From NCBI GenBank assembly GCA_039820405.1, contig JBCBQC010000003.1:1-64000 (forward strand): a DNA stretch of 64,000 nt, read 5' to 3'. Below, in pieces: positions 54,035 to 62,403 of this stretch. Under the pieces are notes generated by a model, which worked only from the letters and a program-made list of their open reading frames with translations, had not been told where the DNA came from and did not search any database. How positions within the stretch are numbered: the first letter of the stretch is position 1; each line of letters begins with the position of its first letter. The translations under genes and the position numbers were made by a program. The DNA is from CALLVY01 sp937899855. Lineage in GTDB: Bacteria; Bacteroidota; Bacteroidia; Chitinophagales; Saprospiraceae.

Positions 54035-56239
54035 TTAGCGTTGTACTAAAACCTTTTGGACAAATACTTTTTCCCCCTGGCGAATCGTCAGCAATAGGGT
54101 TCCGTTGGGAATGCGATCGAGGGGCAGTTGATCTTCGTAGTGACCGTCAAAGTCCGCCAGGTCTTGCTGGAGCAGTTCCCGGCCGTCCAGGGCTCGCAAG
54201 GCGATTTGGGTGGGCGAAACCTCGGCGTCAAAGCGTACGTTGAGGTACTCGTCGGCGGGGTTGGGAAAGGCGCTAAAATTGTTCAGGCTGAGCGCGCGTA
54301 CGGGATTTTCCACCGCGTCCCGCTCCGTTCCTTCCAAGCGGAACGCTACGGGGAGATTGAAGTAGACGCTAGCACTTTTACCATTGGCAGTTGCGCCGGG
54401 GGTCCAGGGCCCCAACTCCGTCTTCATTTGCTCCACGACCATCAGCACGGCCTCGTCACAGCCGTAGCCCAGCGAGCGCGTCACGCGGGGCTTGCGCAAA
54501 TGGCCCTCGCTATCGATGATGAATTTGGTCATCACCATGCCTTCGATGCCACTCTGCTTGGCATCCTCCGGGTATTCGAGGTGCTCCATTAGGAATTCAA
54601 AGAGCTTGGCGTTGGAGCAGGCCTGGTCTTCGCAACCCGGCAGCAAGGGCATCCGGTCGGCCACTTCCAATACCTTTTCCTCCCCCCCGGCCAACTTGAA
54701 CTTGACGGGCAGGTGCATCTGCACCGCTACCGGTGCGCCAGCCTGTCGGCCCGACACCCATTGCGGTAGGTTTTTGACCACGCGCAGCACCTCTTCATCA
54801 CAACCCCCACCGATCGAACGCATGATTTCGGGATCGTGGACCCGACCGTCTTTATCGACAATAAAGCGGGCCACTACCACCCCTTCCAAGCCCCGCTCGC
54901 GAGCGGCTTCGGGATACTGGATATTGGCGTAGACCTCGGATAACATTAATTGCTGGGTACAGGTTTTAAATGCTTCGCCCTCCAGGTCTTCGCAACCCGG
55001 CAGGTGGGGCATCCGATCCACCACGGTAAAGACCGCGCCTTCGGCGGTTTCCATAAAGTAGGCGGTCGTGCCGTTGCCTTTGGACCGGATTTGGATGGGT
55101 ACGCCCCGCTCCGCAATCAATTCCTCCGCTAAGGTCTTGATCTCTTCGGCCCGCTCCGGGTATTGTAATACATAGGTGTCGTACTGCGCCCGGAAGCGCC
55201 CGAAAGCGGCTTTTCGGATGCTAAAATCAGTGGCTTCACTTAGGGATGCCAGTTCCTTTGCCAAGGTGCTTCGCACTTTGGCCGCTTCAAAAGGGTCGGG
55301 GTTGGTCACGACGGCTGGGGGATTCACTTCGGCCGTGGTGTTGTCAAAGTCCGTAGTGGAAAAGGCCAAGAGTAAAAACGCGGCCAGCGGCAACAAACCA
55401 AGGTATTTCACCAGCGCTATACGGCTGGAGGTATTTTTGGTCATCATAATAATGCGTTGTTTTAATTGTGAGTGAAAAATGGAGTGCGCCAAAGCAGGGT
55501 GTTGTCCGGACTGTGCTTGCTTTAGCAACAATTGGCCATATTGTTTTTTAGGGGCAGTATCGTAAACGGCGGCATCCGCCAGATATTCGTGGACATTGCG
55601 CAGGGCAGTTTTGTAATAGTAGATGGGAGGTAAAAACCAAAAGAGAATGCCCAACAATTCCAGCAGCACGATGTCGAGGCTGTGGTACTGACGCAGGTGC
55701 GCCAACTCGTGCTGGAGTACGTAGTTTTCTTCCTCGGCAGCTAGACGCAGGGAACGACTCCAGAACAGGTAGCGAAAAAAGGAAAAGGGCGAGTGGGTCT
55801 CCGAGGTGCGTACCAGTACGTACCCCCGCCGGGGTTCCACCACGCTCCGCTGGTACAAGCGGTAGAGCTGGCCAAAGCCCCAGCCCATCCGCAGTAGGAA
55901 AAAGACGGCGCCCAGCAAGTATGCCAGTGGCAGGATGCGAAACCAAAACGCAGGCCGCTCCGCCGTGGGTTGAACGCTGATGGCCTCCACCGTATACTCC
56001 AACTGCTGTACCGTGACGGTGACCGGTTCGAGAAAGTATTGCAAACCCTCTCCTTCCACCTCATCGACCGGTTGCCAAGGCAAGTCCAACACGGGAATCA
56101 ATAGCCCGAGTACCAAGGTTCCCAGGAGGTACCAACGGTTGAGCCGAAAAAAGGTCTCCCCCCTCAGGAATAGGCCATAAAGCAATAAGAAAATGCTCCA
56201 GCAAATGCCCACCTGAATTGCGTAGTTAAGCATGGTCAT
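54035..56239 (-). CDS. BlaR1-like M56 membrane metallopeptidase with two TonB C-terminal-like domains and a T9SS type A sorting domain
   Basis: The start at 56239 overlaps the BlaI stop by 14 bp (ATG at 56233 is also possible). 734 residues. Four membrane helices in the first 300 residues surround the zinc motif HELAH (about 178-182) in VLQHELAHLRQYHSLD, the M56/BlaR1 protease. Two TonB_C-like domains follow (about 410-510 and 530-625), each starting MPxLPGCED and containing YPEAARERGLEGVVV-type strands. The end (about 650-734) is a type A sorting domain (FSAFPNPADEYLNV, final KVLVQR). M56 proteins cleave BlaI-type repressors on a signal. A sorting domain on an inner-membrane protein is unexpected. 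Confidence 0.88.
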   Translation of the reverse strand: MTMLNYAIQVGICWSIFLLLYGLFLRGETFFRLNRWYLLGTLVLGLLIPVLDLPWQPVDEVEGEGLQYFLEPVTVTVQQLEYTVEAISVQPTAERPAFWFRILPLAYLLGAVFFLLRMGWGFGQLYRLYQRSVVEPRRGYVLVRTSETHSPFSFFRYLFWSRSLRLAAEEENYVLQHELAHLRQYHSLDIVLLELLGILFWFLPPIYYYKTALRNVHEYLADAAVYDTAPKKQYGQLLLKQAQSGQHPALAHSIFHSQLKQRIIMMTKNTSSRIALVKYLGLLPLAAFLLLAFSTTDFDNTTAEVNPPAVVTNPDPFEAAKVRSTLAKELASLSEATDFSIRKAAFGRFRAQYDTYVLQYPERAEEIKTLAEELIAERGVPIQIRSKGNGTTAYFMETAEGAVFTVVDRMPHLPGCEDLEGEAFKTCTQQLMLSEVYANIQYPEAARERGLEGVVVARFIVDKDGRVHDPEIMRSIGGGCDEEVLRVVKNLPQWVSGRQAGAPVAVQMHLPVKFKLAGGEEKVLEVADRMPLLPGCEDQACSNAKLFEFLMEHLEYPEDAKQSGIEGMVMTKFIIDSEGHLRKPRVTRSLGYGCDEAVLMVVEQMKTELGPWTPGATANGKSASVYFNLPVAFRLEGTERDAVENPVRALSLNNFSAFPNPADEYLNVRFDAEVSPTQIALRALDGRELLQQDLADFDGHYEDQLPLDRIPNGTLLLTIRQGEKVFVQKVLVQR

Positions 56240-56624
56240 CCTCTTTTGGTGGATCAAGGTCCTGTAACAGATCGTTGAGCTCTTTTGGGTCGAGCTTTTC
56301 CTTGACGACCAGGAAGGACACCAGGTTTTGCATCGAGCCATCGAAGTAATCCGTCACCAGTTTGCGGAGGGTCCGACTGCTGTACTCCTCCTTACTCACC
56401 AGTGGAAAATACTCGTAGGTACGGCCGTAGGCCTTGTGGTCGATAAATCCCTTCTCCTCCAAAATCCGTACGATGGTCGAGATCGAGCTGTGAGGGGGTT
56501 TGTTACCGCCCTGCTCGGTAGCAATCATCTGCCGAATATCACTGACCGTGCAGCGTTCCAATTTCCAGATCAGCTGCATGATCTCCTCTTCGGCTTTGGT
56601 TAATCTTTTCTTTTGCATAGACAT
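56226..56624 (-). CDS. BlaI/MecI/CopY-family transcriptional repressor
   Basis: The start at 56624 is used (ATG at 56618, MQKKRLTKAEEEIMQ, is equally possible); about 130 residues, as in the family. A winged helix covers about 5-75 (EEEIMQLIWKLERCTVSDI, then SSISTIVRILEEKGFI), with a helical dimerisation tail. It should repress its own operon and be inactivated by cleavage by the M56 protein encoded downstream with a 14-bp overlap. Its promoter contains matching palindromes (56667-56730), consistent with autoregulation. Confidence 0.92.
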   Translation of the reverse strand: MSMQKKRLTKAEEEIMQLIWKLERCTVSDIRQMIATEQGGNKPPHSSISTIVRILEEKGFIDHKAYGRTYEYFPLVSKEEYSSRTLRKLVTDYFDGSMQNLVSFLVVKEKLDPKELNDLLQDLDPPKEDDHA

Positions 56625-56660
56625 CCGCTTTTTACACCGGGGTGGTGCGCTGGTTCGCTT

Positions 56661-56691
56661 CAAAGGTATAACGTATTTTTTAGCTTATCAA
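56661..56691 (-). promoter_or_regulatory. Promoter of the first BlaI-M56 operon
   Basis: On the minus strand TTG (56691-56689), a 20-nt spacer and TACCTTTG (56668-56661) match the Bacteroidota promoter pattern exactly. Transcription should begin near 56654, about 30 nt before the ATG. Confidence 0.75.
56667..56689 (-). promoter_or_regulatory. Degenerate BlaI operator inside the promoter spacer
   Basis: TATAACGTA (56667-56675) repeats the half-site of the full palindrome nearby. The facing arm TAGCTTATC (56681-56689) matches only 6 of 9 positions. The site lies between the -33 and -7 elements, where a bound repressor would block polymerase. Confidence 0.6.
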
Positions 56692-56704
56692 CTATTTAGT
56701 ACGC

Positions 56705-56730
56705 TTTATAACGTAAAAATACGTTATAAA
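56705..56730. promoter_or_regulatory. Perfect 26-bp palindromic operator upstream of the first BlaI gene
   Basis: TTTATAACGTA (56705-56715) and its exact reverse complement (56720-56730) flank AAAA. It lies just upstream of the -33 element, and its centre is about 40 bp from that of the degenerate copy in the promoter spacer. This fits a BlaI dimer site. Confidence 0.8.
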
Positions 56731-56832
56731 AACAAAACCACCCCCTAACCAACTGTAAATCAGTACATTTAGAAAGCAAATCCTTAAACAAATAAAAATA
56801 ATTAGTATTTAATAAATACCTTTACAACGGTA

Positions 56833-56863
56833 TTGTCCCCGCTGGGTGGGAACTGTATCTTTG
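56833..56863 (+). promoter_or_regulatory. Perfect Bacteroidota promoter facing the gene-poor region
   Basis: TTG (56833-56835), a 20-nt spacer and TATCTTTG (56856-56863) match the TTG-N20-TAnnTTTG pattern. Transcription would begin near 56870 and reach the terminator at 57195-57230. Confidence 0.7.
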
Positions 56864-56869
56864 TAATGT

Positions 56870-57230
56870 CTTTAACAAACACCCACACTTCTTTCCCCCC
56901 CATCTACGAACTACGAACATTCCCGACGGCTTAGGAAACCGCGACCACTTACAATACAGATTTTGAGGAAAAACTAGAACATCCACCCACCCGTGTCCGC
57001 CTACAACAAGCGGACCCACCCGGTACGACCCTAAGTGGCGTACCCATCTATGAGCAAACCACATTGGGGACAGCAAAACACAAGATTAGAACAGACTCTT
57101 TTTATAGTTCAGACGAAACACGACTTCTCACCCGAGTCGCGCTGGCCAGACATTCAGGTATCCAGCAACAAAAAACTCATGCAATTTATGGATTAGGGCT
57201 GCCCGCCAATTTTCGGGCAGCCCTTTCTTT
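56870..57230 (+). ncRNA. Candidate small RNA (about 360 nt) of unknown class
   Basis: A strong promoter and a strong terminator bracket this stretch, yet no convincing gene lies between them. The only long open frame on the plus strand is broken by a TAG at 56932-56934 and has no ATG after it. The sequence lacks the tRNA-like ends of tmRNA and the conserved core of RNase P RNA, and I do not recognise a 6S or SRP RNA. A remnant of a broken gene remains possible, since the frame on either side of the TAG is otherwise open. Confidence 0.4.
57195..57230. terminator. Strong hairpin terminator
   Basis: An 11-bp perfect stem (AGGGCTGCCCG at 57195-57205, its complement at 57214-57224, 8-nt loop) is followed on the plus strand by TTTCTTT. 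It lies just past the stop of the beta-barrel gene on the minus strand and can serve the plus-strand transcript and, less well, that gene. Confidence 0.8.
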
Positions 57231-57234
57231 GGTC

Positions 57235-57987
57235 TTAATCAATATATTCGTAGCGATTGAGGAAGCGGAAGCCGAGGGTGACCTCCAGGGTCGTATTGTT
57301 GAGCTCGCGGCTGGGCAGGTTGATGAGCATGGAGTTGTAGGGATTGGTCACGTTTTCGATGGGGGGCTGGCGGTACTGATTCGAAAAATCGGGATTGACC
57401 GTCACCTCCAACAACACGCCGATGAGATCGGTAATACTGAATTCAAAACCTCCCCCCACGATAACACCGTAGTTGAAGCGCTGTACGAAGGCGTCAATCG
57501 GGTAATAGGGAGCCAGGTTGTTGTTGAAGATTTCGTAGTCCCGCAAATTGGTATTGACGGTGTAGTCGCCCCGCAAACCCATAAAATAGTAGACGCTATT
57601 GTAGCTGTCGCCCAGGGGGCGGCGCTGTTTTCCCCCGATGGCCAGGGAGATGTTGCGAAATTCGTAGCGATCGTTGCGACCGGGCAGGTCACGCAGATTG
57701 CCCGAGTTGTCGCGAATGGTTCGGGTAAAGGTACGTACGGCCCCGCCCCGAACGTGATAGCCCCCCTGGGCAAAGACGGCAAATCGCTGGTCCTCCGGTG
57801 CCGACTCGATAAAGACAATCCCGTGGTAGGATAACAGCGGATCGCGCTGGTTGCCATTGCCATTGACGCCTCCCCACTTTTGAAAGCCAATGCTCAGCCC
57901 CCCCTTAGCACCAAAGGCAAAGCCTTGTGCCCCCAAGTCGCTGCCCAACAGCGCGATGAATAATAATCCCAGTACATATTTTTTCAT
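57235..57987 (-). CDS. Predicted outer-membrane beta-barrel protein (PorT/OMP_b-brl-like)
   Basis: The start at 57987 (MKKYVLGLLFIALLGSDLGAQ) gives a clear signal peptide; 250 residues. The mature part opens FAFGAKGGLSIGFQKW, the typical first strand of Bacteroidota beta-barrels, and continues with strands such as NYGVIVGGGFEFSITD and a C-terminal LEVTLGFRFLNRY. It most resembles the PorT/OMP_b-brl_2 group; function is unknown. It stands 43 bp downstream of a glucosaminidase gene in the same direction and may be co-transcribed. Confidence 0.75.
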   Translation of the reverse strand: MKKYVLGLLFIALLGSDLGAQGFAFGAKGGLSIGFQKWGGVNGNGNQRDPLLSYHGIVFIESAPEDQRFAVFAQGGYHVRGGAVRTFTRTIRDNSGNLRDLPGRNDRYEFRNISLAIGGKQRRPLGDSYNSVYYFMGLRGDYTVNTNLRDYEIFNNNLAPYYPIDAFVQRFNYGVIVGGGFEFSITDLIGVLLEVTVNPDFSNQYRQPPIENVTNPYNSMLINLPSRELNNTTLEVTLGFRFLNRYEYID

Positions 57988-58030
57988 GGTCCGATCGTAT
58001 TGGTTCAAAAAAGTCATTTTAGTCCACCAT

Positions 58031-59266
58031 TTACTTGACCCGCAAACGCTGCCCCACACTGATGATGTTGCTGTCGAGCCGGTTGAGGGTTTTGATCTCC
58101 TCCACGGTCGTCCCGTAGCGACGGGCCAACCCAAAGAGCGTCTCGCCCTTGATCACCTCGTGGTACAGCTCCGCCCCCCCCGCTTCTACCTCTTCCTCAA
58201 TTTCGATCACCGGCTCGTTGAAGTCGATCTCAAAACCGGGCGTCTCCGGCTCCACTTCCTCTTCCCATTCCAATTCTGGGCTCTCGGGATCACCCTCGGG
58301 GATCACTTCGGAACGCAGTGCCGGTGCCTTTTTTACCCGGGTCCAGCCCCGAATCTTAAGCTGGCTTCCCGTCGCCGGTTCGGAACCTTCCTCCATCCGG
58401 TTTTTGCGGTACAGCTTATCCAATCGCAAACCGTAACGCTGGGCGATGGAAAACATCGTTTCCCCCGCACGGACGAAGTGGAACTTCTTTTGCCCCCGGT
58501 AACTCGAGCGCTTGCGCTGGAGGTATACCCGTTCGTTTTTACGCAGGGCCTGATTGGGATCGTTGATGCGCTCGTTGTACTTGAGGATCCGACTGATCGA
58601 CACCCCGGTACGCAGGGCAATATCGGCGGGTGTTTCGTTGGCCACCGCCAAAACCAATTTGACGTCATTGACGCGCTGGATGCCCAGGGCCAAGTCCTCC
58701 GGCGGGCCGGTATCTTCAATCGTTCCCGGCAGCATGCGGTCGTAGCGGTAGAGCTGGTAACGCTCGATGATGTTGATCAAATTCGTCGCGTAGGTCGGGC
58801 TCGTCGCGTAGCCCGCTTTCTTGAGCCCGCGGGCCCAAGCTTTGTAGTCGCGGGGATTGAGGCGGAAGAGAAAACCGTAGCGGAAGTTTTTATTGGGATC
58901 GCGGAGGAACTCGGAATGGGCAACAAAGGAGGCGTCAGCATTGCGGTACACGCGGAAGCAAGATTTGATCAGTTTGCCGTTTTCGTCGTAGTCATCGTCC
59001 TCGCGGTAGAAGGTTTTCCCCTCCCAGCGCGCGCCGCACTTCATCCCGAAGTGGTTGTTGGCCCGCTTGGCGAGCGTACTCGTTCCGGCCCCCGATTCGA
59101 GCAGGCCCTGGGCCAACTTGATGCTTGCGGGAACCCCGGCCCGTTCCATCTCAGCAATGGCAATATCTTTGTACTTTTCGATATAAGCCTCGCGATCGGA
59201 TTGCTGTCCAAAGATTTGCCAACCTACTAAAAGGGCGAGGAAAATAAAAACAGGACGCTTCCACAT
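58031..59266 (-). CDS. Secreted glucosaminidase (GH73-like) with three LysM domains
   Basis: The start at 59266 (MWKRPVFIFLALLVGWQIFGQ) gives a signal peptide; 411 residues. The catalytic domain (about 25-170) has AQGLLESGAGTSTLAKRANN with the catalytic Glu and NHFGMKCG, as in FlgJ/AcmA-type N-acetylglucosaminidases. Three LysM repeats follow: about 205-250, about 280-325 (VRAGETMFSIAQRYGLRLDK) and about 365-411 (VIKGETLFGLARRYGTTVEE). LysM domains bind peptidoglycan, so it should cut cell-wall glycan in the periplasm during growth or separation. Confidence 0.9.
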   Translation of the reverse strand: MWKRPVFIFLALLVGWQIFGQQSDREAYIEKYKDIAIAEMERAGVPASIKLAQGLLESGAGTSTLAKRANNHFGMKCGARWEGKTFYREDDDYDENGKLIKSCFRVYRNADASFVAHSEFLRDPNKNFRYGFLFRLNPRDYKAWARGLKKAGYATSPTYATNLINIIERYQLYRYDRMLPGTIEDTGPPEDLALGIQRVNDVKLVLAVANETPADIALRTGVSISRILKYNERINDPNQALRKNERVYLQRKRSSYRGQKKFHFVRAGETMFSIAQRYGLRLDKLYRKNRMEEGSEPATGSQLKIRGWTRVKKAPALRSEVIPEGDPESPELEWEEEVEPETPGFEIDFNEPVIEIEEEVEAGGAELYHEVIKGETLFGLARRYGTTVEEIKTLNRLDSNIISVGQRLRVK

Positions 59267-59283
59267 AAGTTCAAGGGGTTTTG

Positions 59284-59291
59284 TACGTTTG
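59284..59291 (+). promoter_or_regulatory. Candidate -7 element before the SH3-domain lipoprotein gene
   Basis: TACGTTTG matches TAnnTTTG exactly, 40 bp before the ATG at 59332. No TTG lies at the ideal distance upstream. Confidence 0.45.
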
Positions 59292-59331
59292 TGTTGAGAA
59301 TCTTTCAATGCTTGGTAAAACGGTTTTCGCA

Positions 59332-60372
59332 ATGTTCAAAATTATTAGCACCGTCGGGCTTTTATTTTTTTTAACGCTCAGTGGTGGGTTCACCGCTTGT
59401 AAAGATACAAACTCCCGCCAAACCACCACCGAGGTATCACCGGATACTTTGGCTACCTCCCCCCCTTCAAAAGTCGCGCCTAGTCCTCCCCCCATCCCCG
59501 TCTACGCCTGGGTCGACCGCTTGCGCATCCGAGCGGCGGCGGATACCCAGGCCGAAGTCGTCGAAGAAGTAGCGGAGGGAAGCCCCCTCGAATTCTTGGG
59601 TCAGCGGAGCGACTTCACCGAACGGATCACCCTGCGGGGCAGCACCTTCGACGAGCCCTGGCTACGGGTGCGTACGGCCTCCGGCCGGGAAGGCTGGGTC
59701 TACGGCGGGGGTGTCGTCTTTGAGGCACCCAGCGTCGACCAATCCCCCACCCCCTACGATGATTGCTTCGCCCTCTTCGCCGCCGAACGTTGGGAACGGG
59801 GCCGCGATTGCGTTGCCAAAAAACACCGCCAGCAACTGCGAGAGGAAGCCCGCTGGGTCCGCGAAAACGAAAGCGAAGTAGACCTCCTCCTCTTGGACGG
59901 ACAACGGAAAAGCTTTCCCCGGGGCTCCATCAGCGACTCCCTTCCCTACACCTACGAATACCGCTACTACCTCCCCCGAATGGGTTTTCACGTCCTCAAA
60001 AAAATGGGCTACGAATGGACCGGCTTCGTCCTGGTCAACGACAAATCGGGGCGCGTCACCGACCTCCGTGGCTACCCCAAACCCAGCCCGGATTTCCGAC
60101 ACTTGGTCACCACCAATTTTGACCTCGTCGCTGGCTTTGAATTCAACGGCATCCAAATCTTTGGTTTTACCGAAGCGGGCTTCGTCCCCGTCTTTGAAAA
60201 AGAACTCCTCGACTACGGCCCCCTGACACCCATCTGGATTGACGAGCGAACGGTGGAAATGGTTTTCCGCCCCTCCGAGGAAAATCCCGAAGACGAGGAC
60301 CGACGCGTTCGACTCGTGCAGCGAATGACGGCGGACTCCAGTGGATTGGCGCAGTGGGATCTCTTGGATTAG
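59332..60372 (+). CDS. SH3-domain lipoprotein
   Basis: The start at 59332 (MFKIISTVGLLFFLTLSGG) gives a signal peptide with lipobox FTAC (Cys about 23); the earlier TTG and ATG readings add no signal. 346 residues. A proline/threonine-rich linker (about 25-55) is followed by a bacterial SH3 domain (about 58-130), with LRIRAAADTQAEVVEEV and WLRVRTASGREGWVYGG. The C-terminal 200 residues match nothing known to me. It is divergent from the glucosaminidase gene; bacterial SH3 domains often bind cell wall. It should sit on a membrane facing the periplasm. Confidence 0.75.
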   Translation: MFKIISTVGLLFFLTLSGGFTACKDTNSRQTTTEVSPDTLATSPPSKVAPSPPPIPVYAWVDRLRIRAAADTQAEVVEEVAEGSPLEFLGQRSDFTERITLRGSTFDEPWLRVRTASGREGWVYGGGVVFEAPSVDQSPTPYDDCFALFAAERWERGRDCVAKKHRQQLREEARWVRENESEVDLLLLDGQRKSFPRGSISDSLPYTYEYRYYLPRMGFHVLKKMGYEWTGFVLVNDKSGRVTDLRGYPKPSPDFRHLVTTNFDLVAGFEFNGIQIFGFTEAGFVPVFEKELLDYGPLTPIWIDERTVEMVFRPSEENPEDEDRRVRLVQRMTADSSGLAQWDLLD

Positions 60373-60381
60373 CGGGAGGAT

Positions 60382-60900
60382 TCAGCTTTTTTTCTTGGGC
60401 TTTTCGTTGACTTTTTTCTCTTCTTCTTCCACCCCACCGGGCGAAAAGATCATATCCGTGCTTTGGTAAGTGCTGCCAAAGGTAGCGGATAAAATGATGA
60501 CCTGGCGGGCAGCATCGAGAAATTGCTCGGAGCGGAGCTCGCGGAGGGGATGGGTAAATACCGAAATGACGAAGCCCTCGTAAAGGGCGTATTTGGCGTC
60601 GAGGGCGCTGTGGAAATTGGCCTCCAACATCTTGATGTACTGCTCGGGGTCGATGTCTTTTTCGGCGATTACGGGGGAAAAAATCCGCATTCGGTTGGCC
60701 GCCTCATCGGTAATCACCATCACGAGATGATCGCCAAAGGTAAACTGCCAAGCCCCGAGGTCGCCTTCGAGCGTCTCGAATTCCTCCGCGAGGAGCTTCC
60801 CCATTCGTTCGTTGTCCATATCCTGCCCCCCTGCGGAAGCGGGCATCCCCACTCCGGCGAGTAGGATCAAAAAAGTCCAGTAGACGGGCCAGTATTTCAC
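60382..60900 (-). CDS. Exported protein of unknown function (YbjN-like)
   Basis: The start is GTG at 60900, since no ATG precedes the signal peptide (KYWPVYWTFLILLAG). 172 residues. The mature part is about 125 residues with alternating strand and helix: WQFTFGDHLVMVITDEAANR, then MRIFSPVIAEKDID and LYEGFVISVFTHPLREL. This resembles the YbjN/type III chaperone-like fold, but that is a weak call. The tail is Lys/Glu-rich (EEEEKKVNEKPKKKS). It is convergent with the SH3 lipoprotein gene with a 9-bp gap. Confidence 0.6.
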   Translation of the reverse strand: MKYWPVYWTFLILLAGVGMPASAGGQDMDNERMGKLLAEEFETLEGDLGAWQFTFGDHLVMVITDEAANRMRIFSPVIAEKDIDPEQYIKMLEANFHSALDAKYALYEGFVISVFTHPLRELRSEQFLDAARQVIILSATFGSTYQSTDMIFSPGGVEEEEKKVNEKPKKKS

Positions 60901-60981
60901 GAGCGATCAATTGTTGGTGATTCCATAAGATACCGTTTTTTTGGCAAACCCGACTGTCCCTACTGAGACAGCGGCACCAAA

Positions 60982-61020
60982 ATGAAGTGTCCCAACCGCA
61001 GAGCGCGGCCGGGACTTCAT
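60982..61020 (-). terminator. Hairpin terminator after the PDZ protein gene
   Basis: ATGAAGT, CCC and CCGC on one arm pair with the matching segments of GCGGCCGGGACTTCAT on the other, with one 2-nt bulge and a mismatch. The minus strand continues with TTTT. It lies about 70 bp past the PDZ gene stop. Confidence 0.55.
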
Positions 61021-61090
61021 CAAGCAATTACTAATTGTAAACCAATACTCAGCTACTGCCTCATTTTTTTGGGTACCCCCAATCAACCAC

Positions 61091-62257
61091 CTAGGGCTGG
61101 GCAATGACTACCCGGCGAGTGATGCTGCGCTCGCCCTGAGCAATCATGAGGAAATAGGTACCGGTCGGTTGGTCCGACAGGTCCAGGGTGTCGTCAAAAC
61201 GGCCCGTGAAGGGGAGGAGGTCATTTTGGTAAAGGAGTTGCCCCTGGCCGGAGAAGATGCGGATCGCCAGTGGCCCCGTTTCGGCCAAATCAAAACGGAG
61301 ATTAAAGACACCGGTAGAAGGATTGGGGAAAATATTGAGTCCTTCGATAGCCAGATTATTGACGATAGGCATGTCGATTCCCCGCTCTTCTTTCATCGCC
61401 GCAGCCTCGGTCTCGGTGACGGGGTCCATCGTGATTTCCATATCGTCCGTGCGAATATTGGGTTCGGTCGTTTCCAGCAGACGTTCGATGGCCTCGCTGC
61501 GCGCTGCGATGGCATCCCGCGCTTCCTCCAAGACTTCTTCGACGTCCCGCTCGGGGGATTGGTTGTAATGTCCCGGATAGGTTTCGCCGCGGGTGCGGAT
61601 GGGGCGGGCGTTGCGGTAGGATTCCCCATCGCGGACGTAAGCGACCTGAATTGTTTCCCCCCCCTCGTTCAGCAGGTCGATCGCGGCCGACAAATCGTGC
61701 CAATCGTACACCGGCACTTCGTTGATCGCCGTGATGATGTCGCCGTCTTCCATCGCCATGGCCTCGGCGGTGGAGTTGTCGATAATGTTGACCCGAACGC
61801 CATCCTGGTTGCGGGGTTTGCGGTCGTGGCTGGCTTGTACGCCAAGAAAGGGTTCGTCGGCCGCTTCCCAGCGCTTGGGCGTCCGTATCCGCGGGGTGAG
61901 GGTCGTTCGTCCCTCGTAGTTTTTACCCTGCCGGACGTAGGCCACCTTTACCTCCGCCCCCGGTTGGTAGGCCCGCAGCAAACTGGTCAGGTGGTCGTCA
62001 TCAGTCGTGGCTTGGTCATTGATTGCGTAAACGTAATCAAAGGCCTGGAGGCCCATCTGCTCCGCTGCCGAACCGGGAATGACCCGGGTGACGTAACTGC
62101 CGTAAGGATTGTCAACTTGAATTTTTTTGGCTTTTTCCTTCGATACCGAGTTGGAGTGAATCCCGAGGTAGCCCCGGCTGCTGCTCTGGTGTTGGGCCAG
62201 GCTTGCTTGGCTCAGACAGAGGCTCAAGAACAAAAGGAGAGTGGTAACTTTTTGCAT
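61091..62257 (-). CDS. Secreted tandem-PDZ protein with T9SS type A sorting domain
   Basis: The start at 62257 (MQKVTTLLLFLSLCLSQASLAQ) is the ATG with a signal peptide; 388 residues. Two PDZ domains are visible (about 28-110, SRGYLGIHSNSVSKEKAKK, and about 125-210, PFLGVQASHDRKP). No protease domain is present. A helical linker (about 230-290) leads to a sorting domain starting GLNIFPNPSTGVFNL (about 310-388), so export through T9SS to the surface is expected. PDZ pairs without a protease could be scaffolds or receptors for C-terminal peptides; the partner is unknown. Confidence 0.83.
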   Translation of the reverse strand: MQKVTTLLLFLSLCLSQASLAQHQSSSRGYLGIHSNSVSKEKAKKIQVDNPYGSYVTRVIPGSAAEQMGLQAFDYVYAINDQATTDDDHLTSLLRAYQPGAEVKVAYVRQGKNYEGRTTLTPRIRTPKRWEAADEPFLGVQASHDRKPRNQDGVRVNIIDNSTAEAMAMEDGDIITAINEVPVYDWHDLSAAIDLLNEGGETIQVAYVRDGESYRNARPIRTRGETYPGHYNQSPERDVEEVLEEARDAIAARSEAIERLLETTEPNIRTDDMEITMDPVTETEAAAMKEERGIDMPIVNNLAIEGLNIFPNPSTGVFNLRFDLAETGPLAIRIFSGQGQLLYQNDLLPFTGRFDDTLDLSDQPTGTYFLMIAQGERSITRRVVIAQP

Positions 62258-62403
62258 GGCAAACAATTTTGTAGTGAATGCTGTACAGCCGATGGCCAGG
62301 GTAAGACGGAGCAGTAGCCCGTCAGACCGTCGTGATGCCCTTGGCAGTACGAGCGAAATAGGTTTGGTTCGCCATACTTACGAAGCAAAAGGGAATTTGG
62401 ATT

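Noticed and set aside
56226..56624. Beta-lactam resistance regulon
   Set aside because: BlaI/M56 pairs are widespread in Bacteroidota without beta-lactamase genes, and no beta-lactamase is seen in the window.
56870..57230. tmRNA or RNase P RNA
   Set aside because: No tRNA-like acceptor end with CCA, no tag reading frame ending in Ala-Ala, and no conserved RNase P core. Kept only as an unclassified candidate.
57890..59230. Plus-strand open frame (446 codons) opposite the glucosaminidase gene
   Set aside because: It is a mirror frame. The minus strand has a signal peptide, a catalytic Glu motif and three LysM domains.
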